A stretch of DNA of 64,000 nt from Pseudomonas sp. B33.4 (GCF_034555375.1 NZ_CP140706.1:3091001-3155000), one strand, 5' to 3'. Counted from the stretch's first letter, positions 17,804-27,407 are shown. The notes: a model not told the origin generated them from the sequence alone. Numbers and translations: made by a program.

Positions 17804-19456
17804 GTGACTGCCAATCCCCTCGACGATCCGTTCTATTACCTTAACAACTTCCGGCAAGTGCTTGATTGGCTTGAGCTTCGCTATGCCGATGTGATGAGCG
17901 AAACGGAACACGCCTTTATCCATGACTTCAAGGCCTTGCCCCGTGCATCGCAGGGTTTGCTGGTGCGGATGGTGATGCGCAAGGGTGTGCATTTTCGGGC
18001 CGGCAAACTCAACTACCTTGAAATCGGCGACATCGCCGAGGCCGCGCAGCCCTTGCTGGAACGTGGCTGGATCGACGAACACGCGCCGCTGACCCTCGCC
18101 GAGTTGTTCGACGTGCTGCTCAAGGCCGAGCTTCTGCAAGCCTTCGGCGCCGCCATCGAACAGCCCAAGGGGCGCAAGGATGACTGGCTGCCGCTGCTGG
18201 CCGAGCAGTTCAACGAGTTGCGCAGCCTGCGCGATTGGGCACCGCTGCTGCAAGACCGGTTGTTCAGCCTGACCCTCATGGACCTGTGCGACCGCTTGCG
18301 GCTGATGTTCTTCGGCAACCTGTATCAGGACTGGTCGGAATTCGTCCTCGCCGACCTGGGCATCTTTACCTATGAAAAAGTCGAATTCTGCGCGGACTCG
18401 CGAGGTCTGCGCAGCCGTGAAGACGTCGACGCCTGTCTGTTCCTGCACCACTGCCAAATGCGCTTCGAGGCCGGCGAACCACTGGACACCATCGTCGAGC
18501 AGGTCAGTACGTTGCACTTCGACAACCCGTGGCTGCAACGTCGGCGCGGCAAAGTGCTGTTTCAGATCGGCCAGTACTGCGAGCGCATCAGCGAATTTGC
18601 CCTGGCCCTGAGCATTTACCGTGACTGCGCCTATCCCGGCGCGCGTTTGCGCATGATTCGCGTGCTGGAGCGCAGCGGTGAATACGCACTGGCACTGGAA
18701 CTCGGCACACTCGCCGAACAGGCACCCGAAAGCGCCGCCGAGCAGCAAGGTCTGCAACGGATTCTGCCAAGGGTGCGGCGCAAACTCGGCGGCCCGCCGC
18801 TCAAGCGCACATCGGCGAAACCGGTCGAGCGGCTGGATCTGCAATTGCCGCGCACCGACCCAGCCTTGTCCGTGGAGTTTTACGTGCAGGCGCATCTGCA
18901 CGATGACGATGGCCCGGTGCATTACGTGGAAAACAGCCTGATCAACTCGCTGTTCGGCCTGTTGTGCTGGCCGGCGATTTTCGCGCCGTTGCCCGGTGCG
19001 TTCTTTCACCCGTTCCAGCGTGGCCCGGTGGACCTGCTCAACGAAGATTTCCAGCACCGCCGCGCCGAGCTGTTTCAGGCGTGCCTGAGTGAACTCGATG
19101 ACGAACGCTATGCCGCGACCATTCGCCAGCGCTTCATCGACAAGTGGGGCATCCAGTCGCCATTCGTGTTTTGGGGCGCATTGAATCAAGAGCTGCTGGA
19201 GCAGGCACTGGCCTGTCTCCCCGCCGAACACCTCAAACACTGGTTCAACCGCTTGCTGCTCGACATCAAGGCCAACCGAGCCGGCATGCCCGACCTGATC
19301 CAGTTCTGGCCGCAGCACAAAACCTACCGAATGATTGAAGTGAAAGGCCCCGGCGATCGCCTGCAGGACAACCAGTTGCGCTGGCTGGAGTTCTGCCATC
19401 AACACCAGATGCCAGTGGCCGTGTGTTACGTGCAATGGGCGGAGCAGATCGCTTGA
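17804..19456 (+). CDS. FAN1-type structure-specific nuclease (VRR-NUC domain)
   Basis: 550-residue protein resembling bacterial FAN1, which cuts 5' flaps and helps unhook interstrand crosslinks. The C-terminal VRR-NUC nuclease shows its PD...(D/E)xK residues: Asp497 (GMPDLIQF), then Glu512 and Lys514 (IEVKG), followed by the Q of DNQLRW. The long helical N-terminal part (about 1-430) fits the FAN1 DNA-binding and TPR-like regions (repeated ALALSIYRDC/YALALELGTL helices). Start is GTG at 17804; the nearest ATG (17788) is out of frame. Its stop overlaps the start of the next gene, so nuclease and helicase are probably co-produced. Confidence 0.85.
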   Translation: MTANPLDDPFYYLNNFRQVLDWLELRYADVMSETEHAFIHDFKALPRASQGLLVRMVMRKGVHFRAGKLNYLEIGDIAEAAQPLLERGWIDEHAPLTLAELFDVLLKAELLQAFGAAIEQPKGRKDDWLPLLAEQFNELRSLRDWAPLLQDRLFSLTLMDLCDRLRLMFFGNLYQDWSEFVLADLGIFTYEKVEFCADSRGLRSREDVDACLFLHHCQMRFEAGEPLDTIVEQVSTLHFDNPWLQRRRGKVLFQIGQYCERISEFALALSIYRDCAYPGARLRMIRVLERSGEYALALELGTLAEQAPESAAEQQGLQRILPRVRRKLGGPPLKRTSAKPVERLDLQLPRTDPALSVEFYVQAHLHDDDGPVHYVENSLINSLFGLLCWPAIFAPLPGAFFHPFQRGPVDLLNEDFQHRRAELFQACLSELDDERYAATIRQRFIDKWGIQSPFVFWGALNQELLEQALACLPAEHLKHWFNRLLLDIKANRAGMPDLIQFWPQHKTYRMIEVKGPGDRLQDNQLRWLEFCHQHQMPVAVCYVQWAEQIA

Positions 19457-21771
19457 GCTACAGCATTGCCGTGCGCGCACTGTGCGAGTTCACCGCCAAG
19501 ACTGGCGACCTCGACCTGCGCTTCACCCCATCACCCACGGCGCTGGAGGGTATCGCCGGCCACCGCACCGTAGCCTCGCGGCGCAACGAGAAATATCAAA
19601 GCGAAGTGGCGCTGGAAGGCGAGTTTCTGCAATTGAAGGTCAAGGGCAGGGCGGATGGCTATGACCCGGCGCAAAACTGCCTGGAAGAGGTCAAAACCTA
19701 CCGGGGCGACCTGAGCAAACAACCGGCCAATCACCGCCAGTTGCATTGGGCGCAGGCGAAGATCTATGGCTGGCTGATGTGTCGCAAACTCGACCTTGAG
19801 CAGATCAATCTGGCGCTGGTGTATTTCGATATCGTCAGCGAAAAAGAGACCTGTCTGGTCGAAGCGTTCAGTGCAGATGCGTTGCAAGCTTTTTTCGAAC
19901 AGCAATGCACGCTGTTCCTGCAATGGGCCGAACAGGAAATGGCCCATCGCGAGGCGCGCAATCTGGCCGCGCAACAACTGACGTTTCCCCACGCGGATTT
20001 TCGCCCCGGTCAGCGGCATCTGGCCGAGTCGGTGTTCAAGGCCGTCAGCACCGGCCGCTGTCTGATGGCCCAGGCGCCGACCGGCATCGGCAAAACCCTC
20101 GGCACACTGTTCCCGATGCTCAAAGCCCTGGCGCCACAGCAACTGGACAAGGTGTTCTTCCTCACCGCCAAGACACCGGGGCGCAAACTGGCGCTGGATG
20201 CCAGTCAGGTGTTGTTCGATCAGTCGCCAGCCTTGCCCTTGCGGGTGCTGGAAATGGTCGCCCGCGACAAGGCCTGCGAACACCCGGACAAAGCCTGCCA
20301 CGGCGAATCCTGCCCGTTGGCCCAAGGCTTTTATGATCGCCTTCCGGCCGCGCGGGAAGCGGCCAGCCGAATCCGCCTGCTCGACCAAGCAGCCATGCGC
20401 GAGGTCGCCGCGCAACACGCGGTGTGCCCGTATTACCTGAGTCAGGAGATGGCCCGTTGGGTAGACGTGGTGATCGCCGACTACAACTACTACTTCGACT
20501 TCAGCGCCATGCTCTTCGGTCTGGCCCAGCTCAACCAATGGAAAGTCGCGGTGCTGGCGGACGAGGCGCACAACCTCGTCGAGCGTGGCCGGCAGATGTA
20601 CAGCGCCAGTCTTGATCAGTTCACCCTCGGCAGTGTGCGCAAAACGGCACCGGCGCCGTTGAAAAAATCCCTGCAACGGATCAACCGTGAATGGAACGCG
20701 CTGCATGCGCCGCAATTGGCGGCGTATCAGGCGTACGACAAGGCGCCGGAAAAACTCCTGCAAGCGATCTCGCTGTGTTGCGCCGCCATTGGCGATTACC
20801 TCAATGACCATCCGCAGGGTCTCGACAGCGCCTTGCAGAACTTCTATTTCGACCTGCTGCAATTCGCCCGGGTCGCGGAGCTTTACGACGAGCATTACCT
20901 GTTCGACATCAGCAAGCGTGACCTCGACCGCAAAAAGCCGCTGTCGCAATTGTGCCTGCGCAACGTGGTGCCGGCCGCGTTCATTGGCCCACGCCTGAAA
21001 GCGGCGCGCAGCAGTGTGTTGTTTTCTGCCACGCTCAGCCCGCGCCACTATTACGCCGATTTGCTCGGCACGCCCGCCGACACCGTGTGGATCGACGTCG
21101 AATCGCCGTTTTGCGCCGAGCAGTTGCAGGTGCAGATCGTCAGCCGCATCTCGACGCGCTTCAACCATCGTCAGGCCTCGCTGGAGCCAATCGTTGAACT
21201 GATCGCGCGGCAGTTCAGTGAGCGCCCCGGCAACTACCTGGCGTTTTTCAGCAGCTTCGATTATCTGCAACAAGTGGCGTCGTTACTGGCTGAGCGTTAT
21301 CCGCACATCACCCTCTGGCAGCAATCGCGAGGGATGCTCGAAGGCGCGCGGCAGGCATTTCTCGACCAGTTCACCGCACACAGCCAGGGCGTCGGCTTTG
21401 CCGTATTGGGCGGTGCGTTCGGTGAAGGCATCGATTTGCCCGGTGCGCGGCTGATTGGCGCGTTCATCGCGACACTGGGGCTGGCGCAGTTCAATCCGGT
21501 CAACGAACAGCTCAAATACCGCATGGCCGCCATCTTCGGCGCCGGTTATGACTACACCTACCTGTACCCCGGCGTGCAGAAAGTGGTGCAGGCCGCCGGG
21601 CGCGTCATCCGTACCCGCGAGGATCGTGGCGTGGTGATGCTGATTGACGATCGCTTTGCCGAGAGCCGGATCAAACAGCTGCTGCCGCGTTGGTGGGCAA
21701 TCAATCATGAGTCGGCTGCTTCCCAATTCGCCGGATTGCCGCATACTTCCGATCATGACAATGGCTGGTGA
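19453..21771 (+). CDS. Nuclease-helicase of the XPD/DinG superfamily 2 type
   Basis: 772-residue ATP-dependent DNA helicase. N-terminal PD-(D/E)xK-like nuclease module with Asp68 (GRADGY), Glu79 and Lys81 (EEVKTY); Walker A QAPTGIGKT (about 207-215); four cysteines 275, 282, 287 and 325 positioned to hold the iron-sulfur cluster of XPD/DinG helicases; DEAH box at 370-373; C-terminal motifs including GAFGEGIDLPG and QAAGRVIRTREDRG. The TTG at 19453 overlaps the nuclease stop (TTGA), arguing for translational coupling; an upstream GTG at 19423 is an alternative. Paired with FAN1-like nuclease, a joint role in crosslink or recombination repair is inferred. Confidence 0.87.
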   Translation: MSYSIAVRALCEFTAKTGDLDLRFTPSPTALEGIAGHRTVASRRNEKYQSEVALEGEFLQLKVKGRADGYDPAQNCLEEVKTYRGDLSKQPANHRQLHWAQAKIYGWLMCRKLDLEQINLALVYFDIVSEKETCLVEAFSADALQAFFEQQCTLFLQWAEQEMAHREARNLAAQQLTFPHADFRPGQRHLAESVFKAVSTGRCLMAQAPTGIGKTLGTLFPMLKALAPQQLDKVFFLTAKTPGRKLALDASQVLFDQSPALPLRVLEMVARDKACEHPDKACHGESCPLAQGFYDRLPAAREAASRIRLLDQAAMREVAAQHAVCPYYLSQEMARWVDVVIADYNYYFDFSAMLFGLAQLNQWKVAVLADEAHNLVERGRQMYSASLDQFTLGSVRKTAPAPLKKSLQRINREWNALHAPQLAAYQAYDKAPEKLLQAISLCCAAIGDYLNDHPQGLDSALQNFYFDLLQFARVAELYDEHYLFDISKRDLDRKKPLSQLCLRNVVPAAFIGPRLKAARSSVLFSATLSPRHYYADLLGTPADTVWIDVESPFCAEQLQVQIVSRISTRFNHRQASLEPIVELIARQFSERPGNYLAFFSSFDYLQQVASLLAERYPHITLWQQSRGMLEGARQAFLDQFTAHSQGVGFAVLGGAFGEGIDLPGARLIGAFIATLGLAQFNPVNEQLKYRMAAIFGAGYDYTYLYPGVQKVVQAAGRVIRTREDRGVVMLIDDRFAESRIKQLLPRWWAINHESAASQFAGLPHTSDHDNGW

Positions 21772-21776
21772 GTGTG

Positions 21777-23696
21777 ATGAGCGAAAACAACAAGACCGCG
21801 GCGATCGAAGAGATGCGTTTTCGTCTGCTGATCGATGCGGTGGTCGACTATGCGATCTACATGATCGATCCCGACGGCATCATCACCAGCTGGAACTCCG
21901 GCGCCAAACGCTTCAAGGGTTACGAAGAAGCGGAAATCCTCGGCGAACATTTCTCCCGCTTCTATACCGCCGATGATCGCGCCGCCGGCCTGCCGCAACG
22001 CGCGCTCGATACGGCGATCCGTGAAGGGCGTTTCGAAGGCGAGGGCTGGCGGGTGCGCAAGGACGGCACCAATTTCTGGTCGCACGTGGTGATCGATCCG
22101 ATCATTGATCCAAACGGTAAATTGCTCGGCTTTGCCAAGATCACCCGCGACCTGACCGACCGCAAAATGGCCGAGGAAACCCTCAAGCAAAGCGAACAGC
22201 AGTTCCGCTTGCTGGTGCAGGGCGTTACCGATTACGCGATCTACATGCTCAGCCCCGAAGGCCGGGTCAGCAACTGGAACCAGGGCGCCCAGCGGATCAA
22301 GGGCTATCTGCCGGAAGAAATCATCGGTCAGCACTTTTCGATCTTCTATACCCCCGAAGACCGCGAACTCGGCGAGCCGCAACGGGCGCTGGAAATCGCC
22401 ACCCGCGAGGGCCGCTTTGAAAACAAGAGCTGGCGCATGCGCAAGGACGGCACGCGGTTTCTGGCTCATGTGGTGGTCGATGCGATTCGTGGCGATACCG
22501 GAACGTTGCTCGGTTTCGCCAAGATCACCCGCGACATCACCGAAGCCCATCAGGCTCAGCAGGCGCTGGAGAAAACCCGGGAAGCGCTGTTCCAGGCGCA
22601 GAAAATGCAGGCGATCGGGCAACTCAGCGGCGGCATCGCCCATGACTTCAATAATCTGCTGACGGTGATTCTCGGCAACCTCGAGATCGTGCACAAACGT
22701 GTCGGCGACGATGCGAAAATCAGCCGCCTGCTGGAAAACGCCACCCAAGGCGCGTTGCGCGGCGTGTCGCTGACCCAGCGCATGCTGGCATTCGCTCGCC
22801 GTCAGGAATTGAAGACCGAATCGGTGGATATCGCGCAATTGGTTCAGGGCATCACCGGCTTGCTACGCAGCTCCCTTGGGCCGGGCATCCGTATCGACAC
22901 GCGGTTTCCCGACGATCTCGAGCCGGTGCTGGCGGACTCCAATCAGTTGGAACTGGCCTTGCTCAACCTGGCGACCAACGCCCGCGACGCCATGCCCGAC
23001 GGCGGTTCGGTAAGCATCAGTGCTGAACCGCAGGTGGTGCTTGAACTCAGTCATTCGGATCTGCCGGCAGGTCGTTACGTTTGCCTCAGCGTGATCGACA
23101 GCGGCGAGGGCATGGATGAGCACACGCTGGCGTCGGCCAGAGATCCGTTTTTCACCACCAAAGGCTTGGGCAAGGGCACCGGACTGGGGTTGTCGATGGT
23201 CCATGGCTTCATTGAACAGCTCGGAGGCCGTTTCATTCTCAAGAGCGAAAAGGCTCGAGGCACCACGGCTGAACTGTGGATTCCGGTGGCCGTCGAGGGC
23301 ATGACCAGCAAGCCGCTGCTGTCACACGCCGAACCGGTGGTGGTACCAAGACTCAGCGTACTGGTGGTGGATGACGACTCGCTGGTGTTGACCAGTACCA
23401 GTCTGTTACTCGAAGACCTCGGCCATCGGGTGGTCAGCGCGACGTCCGGGGCGCAGGCACTGTCGTTGTTCGATCAGGGTGAAGTCATCGACCTGATGAT
23501 CACCGACATGGCCATGCCGCAGATGAGCGGGGCGCAACTGGCCCACGCGGTGCGTCTGCTCAAACCGGATCTGCCGATCATCCTCGCCACCGGTTACGCC
23601 GAGCGTCTGGAAGGTTTTGCCGCGCAACTGCCACGTTTGCCCAAGCCGTTCACACAAATGAATCTGGTGGCGATCATTGCGCAATCGATGAAGTGA
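21777..23696 (+). CDS. Hybrid sensor histidine kinase with two PAS domains
   Basis: 639-residue soluble two-component sensor. Two tandem PAS domains (about 15-128 and 140-255) that are close duplicates (DYAIYMIDPDG / DYAIYMLSPEG, FSRFYTADDR / FSIFYTPEDR), then a HisKA-like region with His289 (GGIAHDFNN), an HATPase domain (NARDAMPDGG, GEGMD, GTGLGLSMV) and a C-terminal receiver domain (about 515-639) with phospho-acceptor Asp577 (ITDMAMP) and Lys in PKPFT. No transmembrane segment is seen, so it senses a cytoplasmic signal, perhaps via a PAS-bound flavin or haem; not determinable here. The ATG at 21777 follows GGTGAG; a GTG at 21768 overlaps the helicase stop and is possible. No DNA-binding response regulator lies next to it. 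Confidence 0.93.
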   Translation: MSENNKTAAIEEMRFRLLIDAVVDYAIYMIDPDGIITSWNSGAKRFKGYEEAEILGEHFSRFYTADDRAAGLPQRALDTAIREGRFEGEGWRVRKDGTNFWSHVVIDPIIDPNGKLLGFAKITRDLTDRKMAEETLKQSEQQFRLLVQGVTDYAIYMLSPEGRVSNWNQGAQRIKGYLPEEIIGQHFSIFYTPEDRELGEPQRALEIATREGRFENKSWRMRKDGTRFLAHVVVDAIRGDTGTLLGFAKITRDITEAHQAQQALEKTREALFQAQKMQAIGQLSGGIAHDFNNLLTVILGNLEIVHKRVGDDAKISRLLENATQGALRGVSLTQRMLAFARRQELKTESVDIAQLVQGITGLLRSSLGPGIRIDTRFPDDLEPVLADSNQLELALLNLATNARDAMPDGGSVSISAEPQVVLELSHSDLPAGRYVCLSVIDSGEGMDEHTLASARDPFFTTKGLGKGTGLGLSMVHGFIEQLGGRFILKSEKARGTTAELWIPVAVEGMTSKPLLSHAEPVVVPRLSVLVVDDDSLVLTSTSLLLEDLGHRVVSATSGAQALSLFDQGEVIDLMITDMAMPQMSGAQLAHAVRLLKPDLPIILATGYAERLEGFAAQLPRLPKPFTQMNLVAIIAQSMK

Positions 23697-23743
23697 GGCG
23701 GTGGTCAATCCGGCTGAACTTGCGCGCCAACGGGGACTTCTAA

Positions 23744-24310
23744 ATGTTTTCCCCACCCCGGAGCGTGCGTCTTTTGTCTCGCATACTGACTGAGCCAACT
23801 GCTGAAGAAACCCTGACCGAACACGACGCCAAGATGTTCGGCTCACCGAAGGAACGGCTGGATTTCTATCGGCGGGAGATCCAGTACGAAACCAGCATCC
23901 TCGCCAACCGCACCGACGCCTATCTGGCGGCGCAGTCGTTTCTGGTGATTGCCTTTGCTTCGTGCATGGCCAACCTCAATCCGGAGTGGGGCAAGTTGTT
24001 CACGCTGGTGGTGCCGCCGTTTCTGGCGCTGCTTGGGTTGCTCAGCTCGCTGAATGCCTGGCCGGGCATTCGTGCGGCGTATGACATCATTGATCACTGG
24101 CATTTCAAGCAGAGCCATTTGCTGCACAGCGAGCCGCTGATGGGCTTGGCGTATGACGAATCGCCGCTGTTCAGCGAGATGGAGTCAAGCCACAAGGGCT
24201 ATCGCAAGTCGCTGCTGTTTTCGGTGCGTACGCCTTGGATCTTTGCGACGTTTTGGGTGTTGCTGGGGAGTTATGCGGTGTTTATTCAGGTGACCAATCC
24301 GGGGGGATGA
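23744..24310 (+). CDS. Small two-helix membrane protein of unknown function
   Basis: 188 residues. Not assigned to a named family. The N-terminal cytosolic part is followed by a helix (AYLAAQSFLVIAFASCMA) and a second hydrophobic segment (LFTLVVPPFLALLGLLSSL), then a polar stretch with a conserved-looking DIIDHWHFKQ and a third hydrophobic segment near the C-terminus (IFATFWVLLGSYAVFIQV). The overall plan recalls the small RipA-like membrane proteins, but I cannot confirm that. GGGGAC precedes the ATG at 23744; a later ATG at 23834 has no RBS. A terminator follows 14 bases after the stop. Confidence 0.6.
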   Translation: MFSPPRSVRLLSRILTEPTAEETLTEHDAKMFGSPKERLDFYRREIQYETSILANRTDAYLAAQSFLVIAFASCMANLNPEWGKLFTLVVPPFLALLGLLSSLNAWPGIRAAYDIIDHWHFKQSHLLHSEPLMGLAYDESPLFSEMESSHKGYRKSLLFSVRTPWIFATFWVLLGSYAVFIQVTNPGG

Positions 24311-24324
24311 TTGGTCTTCACGCA

Positions 24325-24353
24325 AAAGCCCGGCGCAGGTAGCCGGGCTTTTT
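24325..24353 (+). terminator. Rho-independent terminator
   Basis: A perfect 10-bp stem AAAGCCCGGC / GCCGGGCTTT with a seven-base loop (GCAGGTA) continues into TT. It ends the run that starts with the FAN1-like gene. Confidence 0.88.
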
Positions 24354-24388
24354 CATTCGCTTGGATTTTGTGTTGCCATTCAGATCGA

Positions 24389-24556
24389 TCCCCCTCACCC
24401 CAGCCCTCTCCCCCAATGGGGGAGAGGGGGAAGGGAGCCGATCGCTGTCGTGGTCAACATCTGCGATCGACTCGGTATTTCAAGTCGGCGTACCTCAACC
24501 ATTCACCTCGGTCAGTTCCCTCTCCCTCTGGGAGAGGGCTAGGGTGAGGGGCTGTT
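24389..24556. repeat. Composite CCCTCACCC repeat element
   Basis: Left end CCCCTCACCCCAGCCCTCTCCCCCAATGGGGGAGAGGG, right end CCCTCTCCCTCTGGGAGAGGGCTAGGGTGAGGGG, with a roughly 100-base centre containing GATCGACTCGGTATTTCAAGTCGGCGTA and ACCTCGGTCAG. The centre resembles that of the block at about 6304-6480, so this is one dispersed element of about 170 bases with inverted ends. Confidence 0.8.
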
Positions 24557-24561
24557 CTGGC

Positions 24562-24858
24562 TCACTCCACGGTCTCAAGCTGTCGACGCAACGCCACCGA
24601 GTTCTGCGACGACATCGGGATTGGCGGGAAATCCTCGTTCAATACGCACAAATGGTCGATCGCATCTTCAAACATCGAATCGGCTTTCTTGCGCAGTGCG
24701 CGGTAACGCTCGAACTGTTCGATGTCCAGATCCTTAACGTCAAGCAGCGCATTGGCCGCTCGATTGAGGGTGTGGGCGTTATCGAACAATTGACGATTGC
24801 GCTCCAGAGCCAGTGCTCTGCAAGCCTTGATTTGCGCAGGAGTCGAGCATTCTTTCAT
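24562..24858 (-). CDS. Small helical protein of unknown function
   Basis: 98 residues, mostly predicted alpha helix (ALALERNRQLFDNAHTLNRA and a following FERYRALRKKADSMFEDAID-like stretch), no signal peptide or membrane segment. I do not recognise the family. ATG at 24858 is chosen with AAGG about ten bases upstream; a TTG at 24879 would add seven residues. It stands alone, its 3' end six bases from a composite repeat. About 190 bases between its start and the antiporter stop hold no gene. Confidence 0.6.
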   Translation of the reverse strand: MKECSTPAQIKACRALALERNRQLFDNAHTLNRAANALLDVKDLDIEQFERYRALRKKADSMFEDAIDHLCVLNEDFPPIPMSSQNSVALRRQLETVE

Positions 24859-25045
24859 GACCGTGACCTTATTCCTCAAGGATTCCGTTTCATAGGCGTA
24901 TCGCCGCAGGGGAACCGAACCTGCCGGGCCCCGCCGGACACATCTGGCGAGGGGTTATGCTTGTGACTGTCGGCGATTAAGCAGAGATCCATTTTTTTAC
25001 AGAAAAAAATTCGATCAATTCGTTGATAAAAACCGGGATTAAAAA

Positions 25046-26389
25046 TCAGGTTTTTTGTTTCTTGTGCTGTTCATAGCGAGCGAGGATCGGTTGGGTGCTG
25101 ATCCCGTGAATCAGGATGCTCAGCGCCACCACCGACAAGGTCAGGTCGGTGCATTGCGTGGCCACCGTGTCGGTCAGCCCGTGATTAAAGGCATAAAACA
25201 GATAAAACAGGCTACCGATCCCGCGAATGCCAAACCAGCCGATCAACAGCCGTTGCCGTCCCTCCAGCAGCGTGCCCCATGGCATCAGCGCGACGCAGGC
25301 CGGGCGGATCAGGCAGAACAACACGCCGCCCACCAGCAACGCCCGCCAATCCCAATGCGCCACCAGCACCACGCCGAGCAGGGTCACCAGAAACACCTCC
25401 ATGGCGCGCTCGACAAGGCTGCCGAACGACAACATGTCGCCCATCATGATCCCGGCGGCAACCTGGCTGCTTTCCAGCCGTTCGGTGTCGCCGTGCACCG
25501 CGTGTTGCGGTTCGACGTTCTGATGGCCGACCACCGGTTGCACCAGATGCTCGGCGGGTGGCTGGCCGGCGCCGGTGGATTTGACTTCGACCTGACGCAA
25601 TCCCAACCCGGCAGCGAACACCGACAGAAAGCCATAGCCGCCAATCGCCTCGGCAACGACATACGCCAGGGCAATCAGCGACAACGCCAGATAATCATTA
25701 GGGCTGAGCGTGCTGTCGTCATTGTGGATACGTAGCGAAAGCGTCACGCGCCCAATGCCACGGCCCATCCAGTAACCGGTGAGTAACCCGGCCGGCACCG
25801 CCCACAACACACTGCGCAAGACCCAGCCCTGCCATTCGCCGGCGCTGCCATCACCGTGTAGTAACAACAGGCCGAGAATCACGAAGGGGAAGGCGATGCC
25901 GTCATTCAATCCCGCTTCGCCCGAGAGCCCGAAACGCACGCTGTCGACATCCCGGGCGTCGTTGACCTGCACCAGCGCTGCCAGCACCGGGTCGGTCGGC
26001 GCCAGAATCGCGCCAATCAACAGTGACGGCCCCCACGGCAAGCGCAAGCCAAAGTGCAGCAGCAGACAAACTCCGATGATGGTCAGCACCATCACCGGCC
26101 CGGCCAGGCCAAAGGCGATCCGCCAACGCTTGTCGCGCAGGGGCAAACGCAATTTCAAACCGCAGACAAACAGGGAAAACAGCACCGCGACTTCCGTCAG
26201 GTGCTCCATCCACAGCGAGGCGTTTTCCAACGACAGTTTCAGCAGATCGAGGCCGCTGGGGCCGATGCCGATCCCCAGCAGCAAACAGACGGCTGACGTG
26301 GTTACCGGCATCCAGCGCAGATACGAAGAAGTCAGTGCCAACGTCAGCAGCACGGCACCGAGAACGGCAACCCACACAGTAAAACTCAT
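25046..26389 (-). CDS. CPA1-family monovalent cation/proton antiporter
   Basis: 447-residue inner-membrane antiporter of the NhaP/CPA1 type, exchanging Na+ or K+ for H+. About 12 hydrophobic segments; family motifs GAILAPTDPVLAA (around 127-140) and SGEAGLNDGIAFP (around 155-168), the latter containing the Asp expected in the ion path. A polar loop (about 275-300) and the C-terminus are short, with no cytosolic regulatory domain. The gene stands alone; an AT-rich stretch after the stop (AAAAACC...GGTTTTT) may be a weak terminator. Ion specificity cannot be read from the sequence. Confidence 0.88.
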   Translation of the reverse strand: MSFTVWVAVLGAVLLTLALTSSYLRWMPVTTSAVCLLLGIGIGPSGLDLLKLSLENASLWMEHLTEVAVLFSLFVCGLKLRLPLRDKRWRIAFGLAGPVMVLTIIGVCLLLHFGLRLPWGPSLLIGAILAPTDPVLAALVQVNDARDVDSVRFGLSGEAGLNDGIAFPFVILGLLLLHGDGSAGEWQGWVLRSVLWAVPAGLLTGYWMGRGIGRVTLSLRIHNDDSTLSPNDYLALSLIALAYVVAEAIGGYGFLSVFAAGLGLRQVEVKSTGAGQPPAEHLVQPVVGHQNVEPQHAVHGDTERLESSQVAAGIMMGDMLSFGSLVERAMEVFLVTLLGVVLVAHWDWRALLVGGVLFCLIRPACVALMPWGTLLEGRQRLLIGWFGIRGIGSLFYLFYAFNHGLTDTVATQCTDLTLSVVALSILIHGISTQPILARYEQHKKQKT

Positions 26390-26454
26390 GATTTGCCGCC
26401 TTCAGTGATTAATGACGGCCGCCTGCCGAGACCCATTCGCTGCTGACGCCGCCA

Positions 26455-26538
26455 CTGTAGGAGCTGCCGCAGGCTGCGATCCTTTGACCTTGTTTTTAAC
26501 ATCGAAATCAAAAGATCGCAGCCTGCGGCAGCTCCTAC
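26455..26538. repeat. REP palindrome, GTAGGAGCTG family
   Basis: CTGTAGGAGCTGCCGCAGGCTGCGATC and its complement GATCGCAGCCTGCGGCAGCTCCTAC with a centre CTTTGACCTTGTTTTTAACATCG. It lies between the short-chain dehydrogenase stop and the antiporter start. Confidence 0.9.
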
Positions 26539-26549
26539 CGTGCGCCGAC

Positions 26550-27407
26550 TCAAAGCATCGGCTTGCCGCCGGTCACGCCATAGCGCTGGCCGGTGATGTA
26601 ACTCGCTTCGTCCGAGGCCAGCAGCACGTAGATCGGCGCCACTTCCACCGGTTGGCCGGGGCGGCCGAGCGGGGTGTTGCCGCCGAAGTTCTGTACTTCT
26701 TCGTCGGGCATGGTCGAGACGATCAGCGGCGTCCAGATCGGCCCCGGAGCCACGCAGTTCACGCGGATCTCTTTTGGCCCGAGCATTTGCGCCAGACCGC
26801 CGGTGAAGTTGGCAATCGCACCTTTGGTGGTGGCGTAGGCGAGCAGGGTCGGTTTGGGCAAATCCGAGTTGATCGAGCTGGTATTGATGATCGACGACCC
26901 GGCGCGCATGTGTTTGATCGCCGCCTGACACAGCCGGAAGATCGCGGTGATGTTGACGTCGAAGGTCATCACCCATTCGTCGTCGGGGATTTCTTCAAAG
27001 GTTTCGTGGGTCATCTGGAACGCGGCGTTGTTGACCAGCACATCGATGCGTCCGAAGCGTTCGACAGTTTTGTCGACCAAAGCCTGGCAGTGGGATTTCT
27101 GCGCGATATCGCCGGGCAGCAACAGGCACTGACGTCCGGCCTGTTCGACCCAGCGCGCGGTTTCCTTGGCGTCTTCGTGTTCATTCAAATAGGCCACAGC
27201 GACGTCTGCGCCTTCACGGGCGAATGCAATCGCCACGGCGCGGCCGATGCCGCTGTCGGCGCCGGTGATCAGGGCAATTTTGCCGGCCAGTCGCCCGGAG
27301 CCGACATAGCTTTGCTCACCGCAATCGGGATAGGGCTCCATCTTGCGTTGCGAACCGGGAACGGCTTGGGCCTGTTTGGGGAAGGGTGGTTTTGGATAGT
27401 CGGTCAT
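26550..27407 (-). CDS. Short-chain dehydrogenase/reductase (YghA-like)
   Basis: 285-residue NAD(P)-dependent oxidoreductase of the classical SDR family. An N-terminal extension of about 40 residues (MTDYPKPPFPKQ...) precedes the Rossmann fold, as in the YghA/general-stress SDR group. Cofactor motif TGADSGIGRA, NNAA motif (VLVNNAAF), catalytic Ser in NTSSINS and Tyr/Lys in AYATTKG, all intact; C-terminus ITGQRYGVTGG. The ATG at 27407 (GGAG upstream) is used; the open frame runs to 27506 but through the REP-side region. Substrate unknown. Confidence 0.9.
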   Translation of the reverse strand: MTDYPKPPFPKQAQAVPGSQRKMEPYPDCGEQSYVGSGRLAGKIALITGADSGIGRAVAIAFAREGADVAVAYLNEHEDAKETARWVEQAGRQCLLLPGDIAQKSHCQALVDKTVERFGRIDVLVNNAAFQMTHETFEEIPDDEWVMTFDVNITAIFRLCQAAIKHMRAGSSIINTSSINSDLPKPTLLAYATTKGAIANFTGGLAQMLGPKEIRVNCVAPGPIWTPLIVSTMPDEEVQNFGGNTPLGRPGQPVEVAPIYVLLASDEASYITGQRYGVTGGKPML

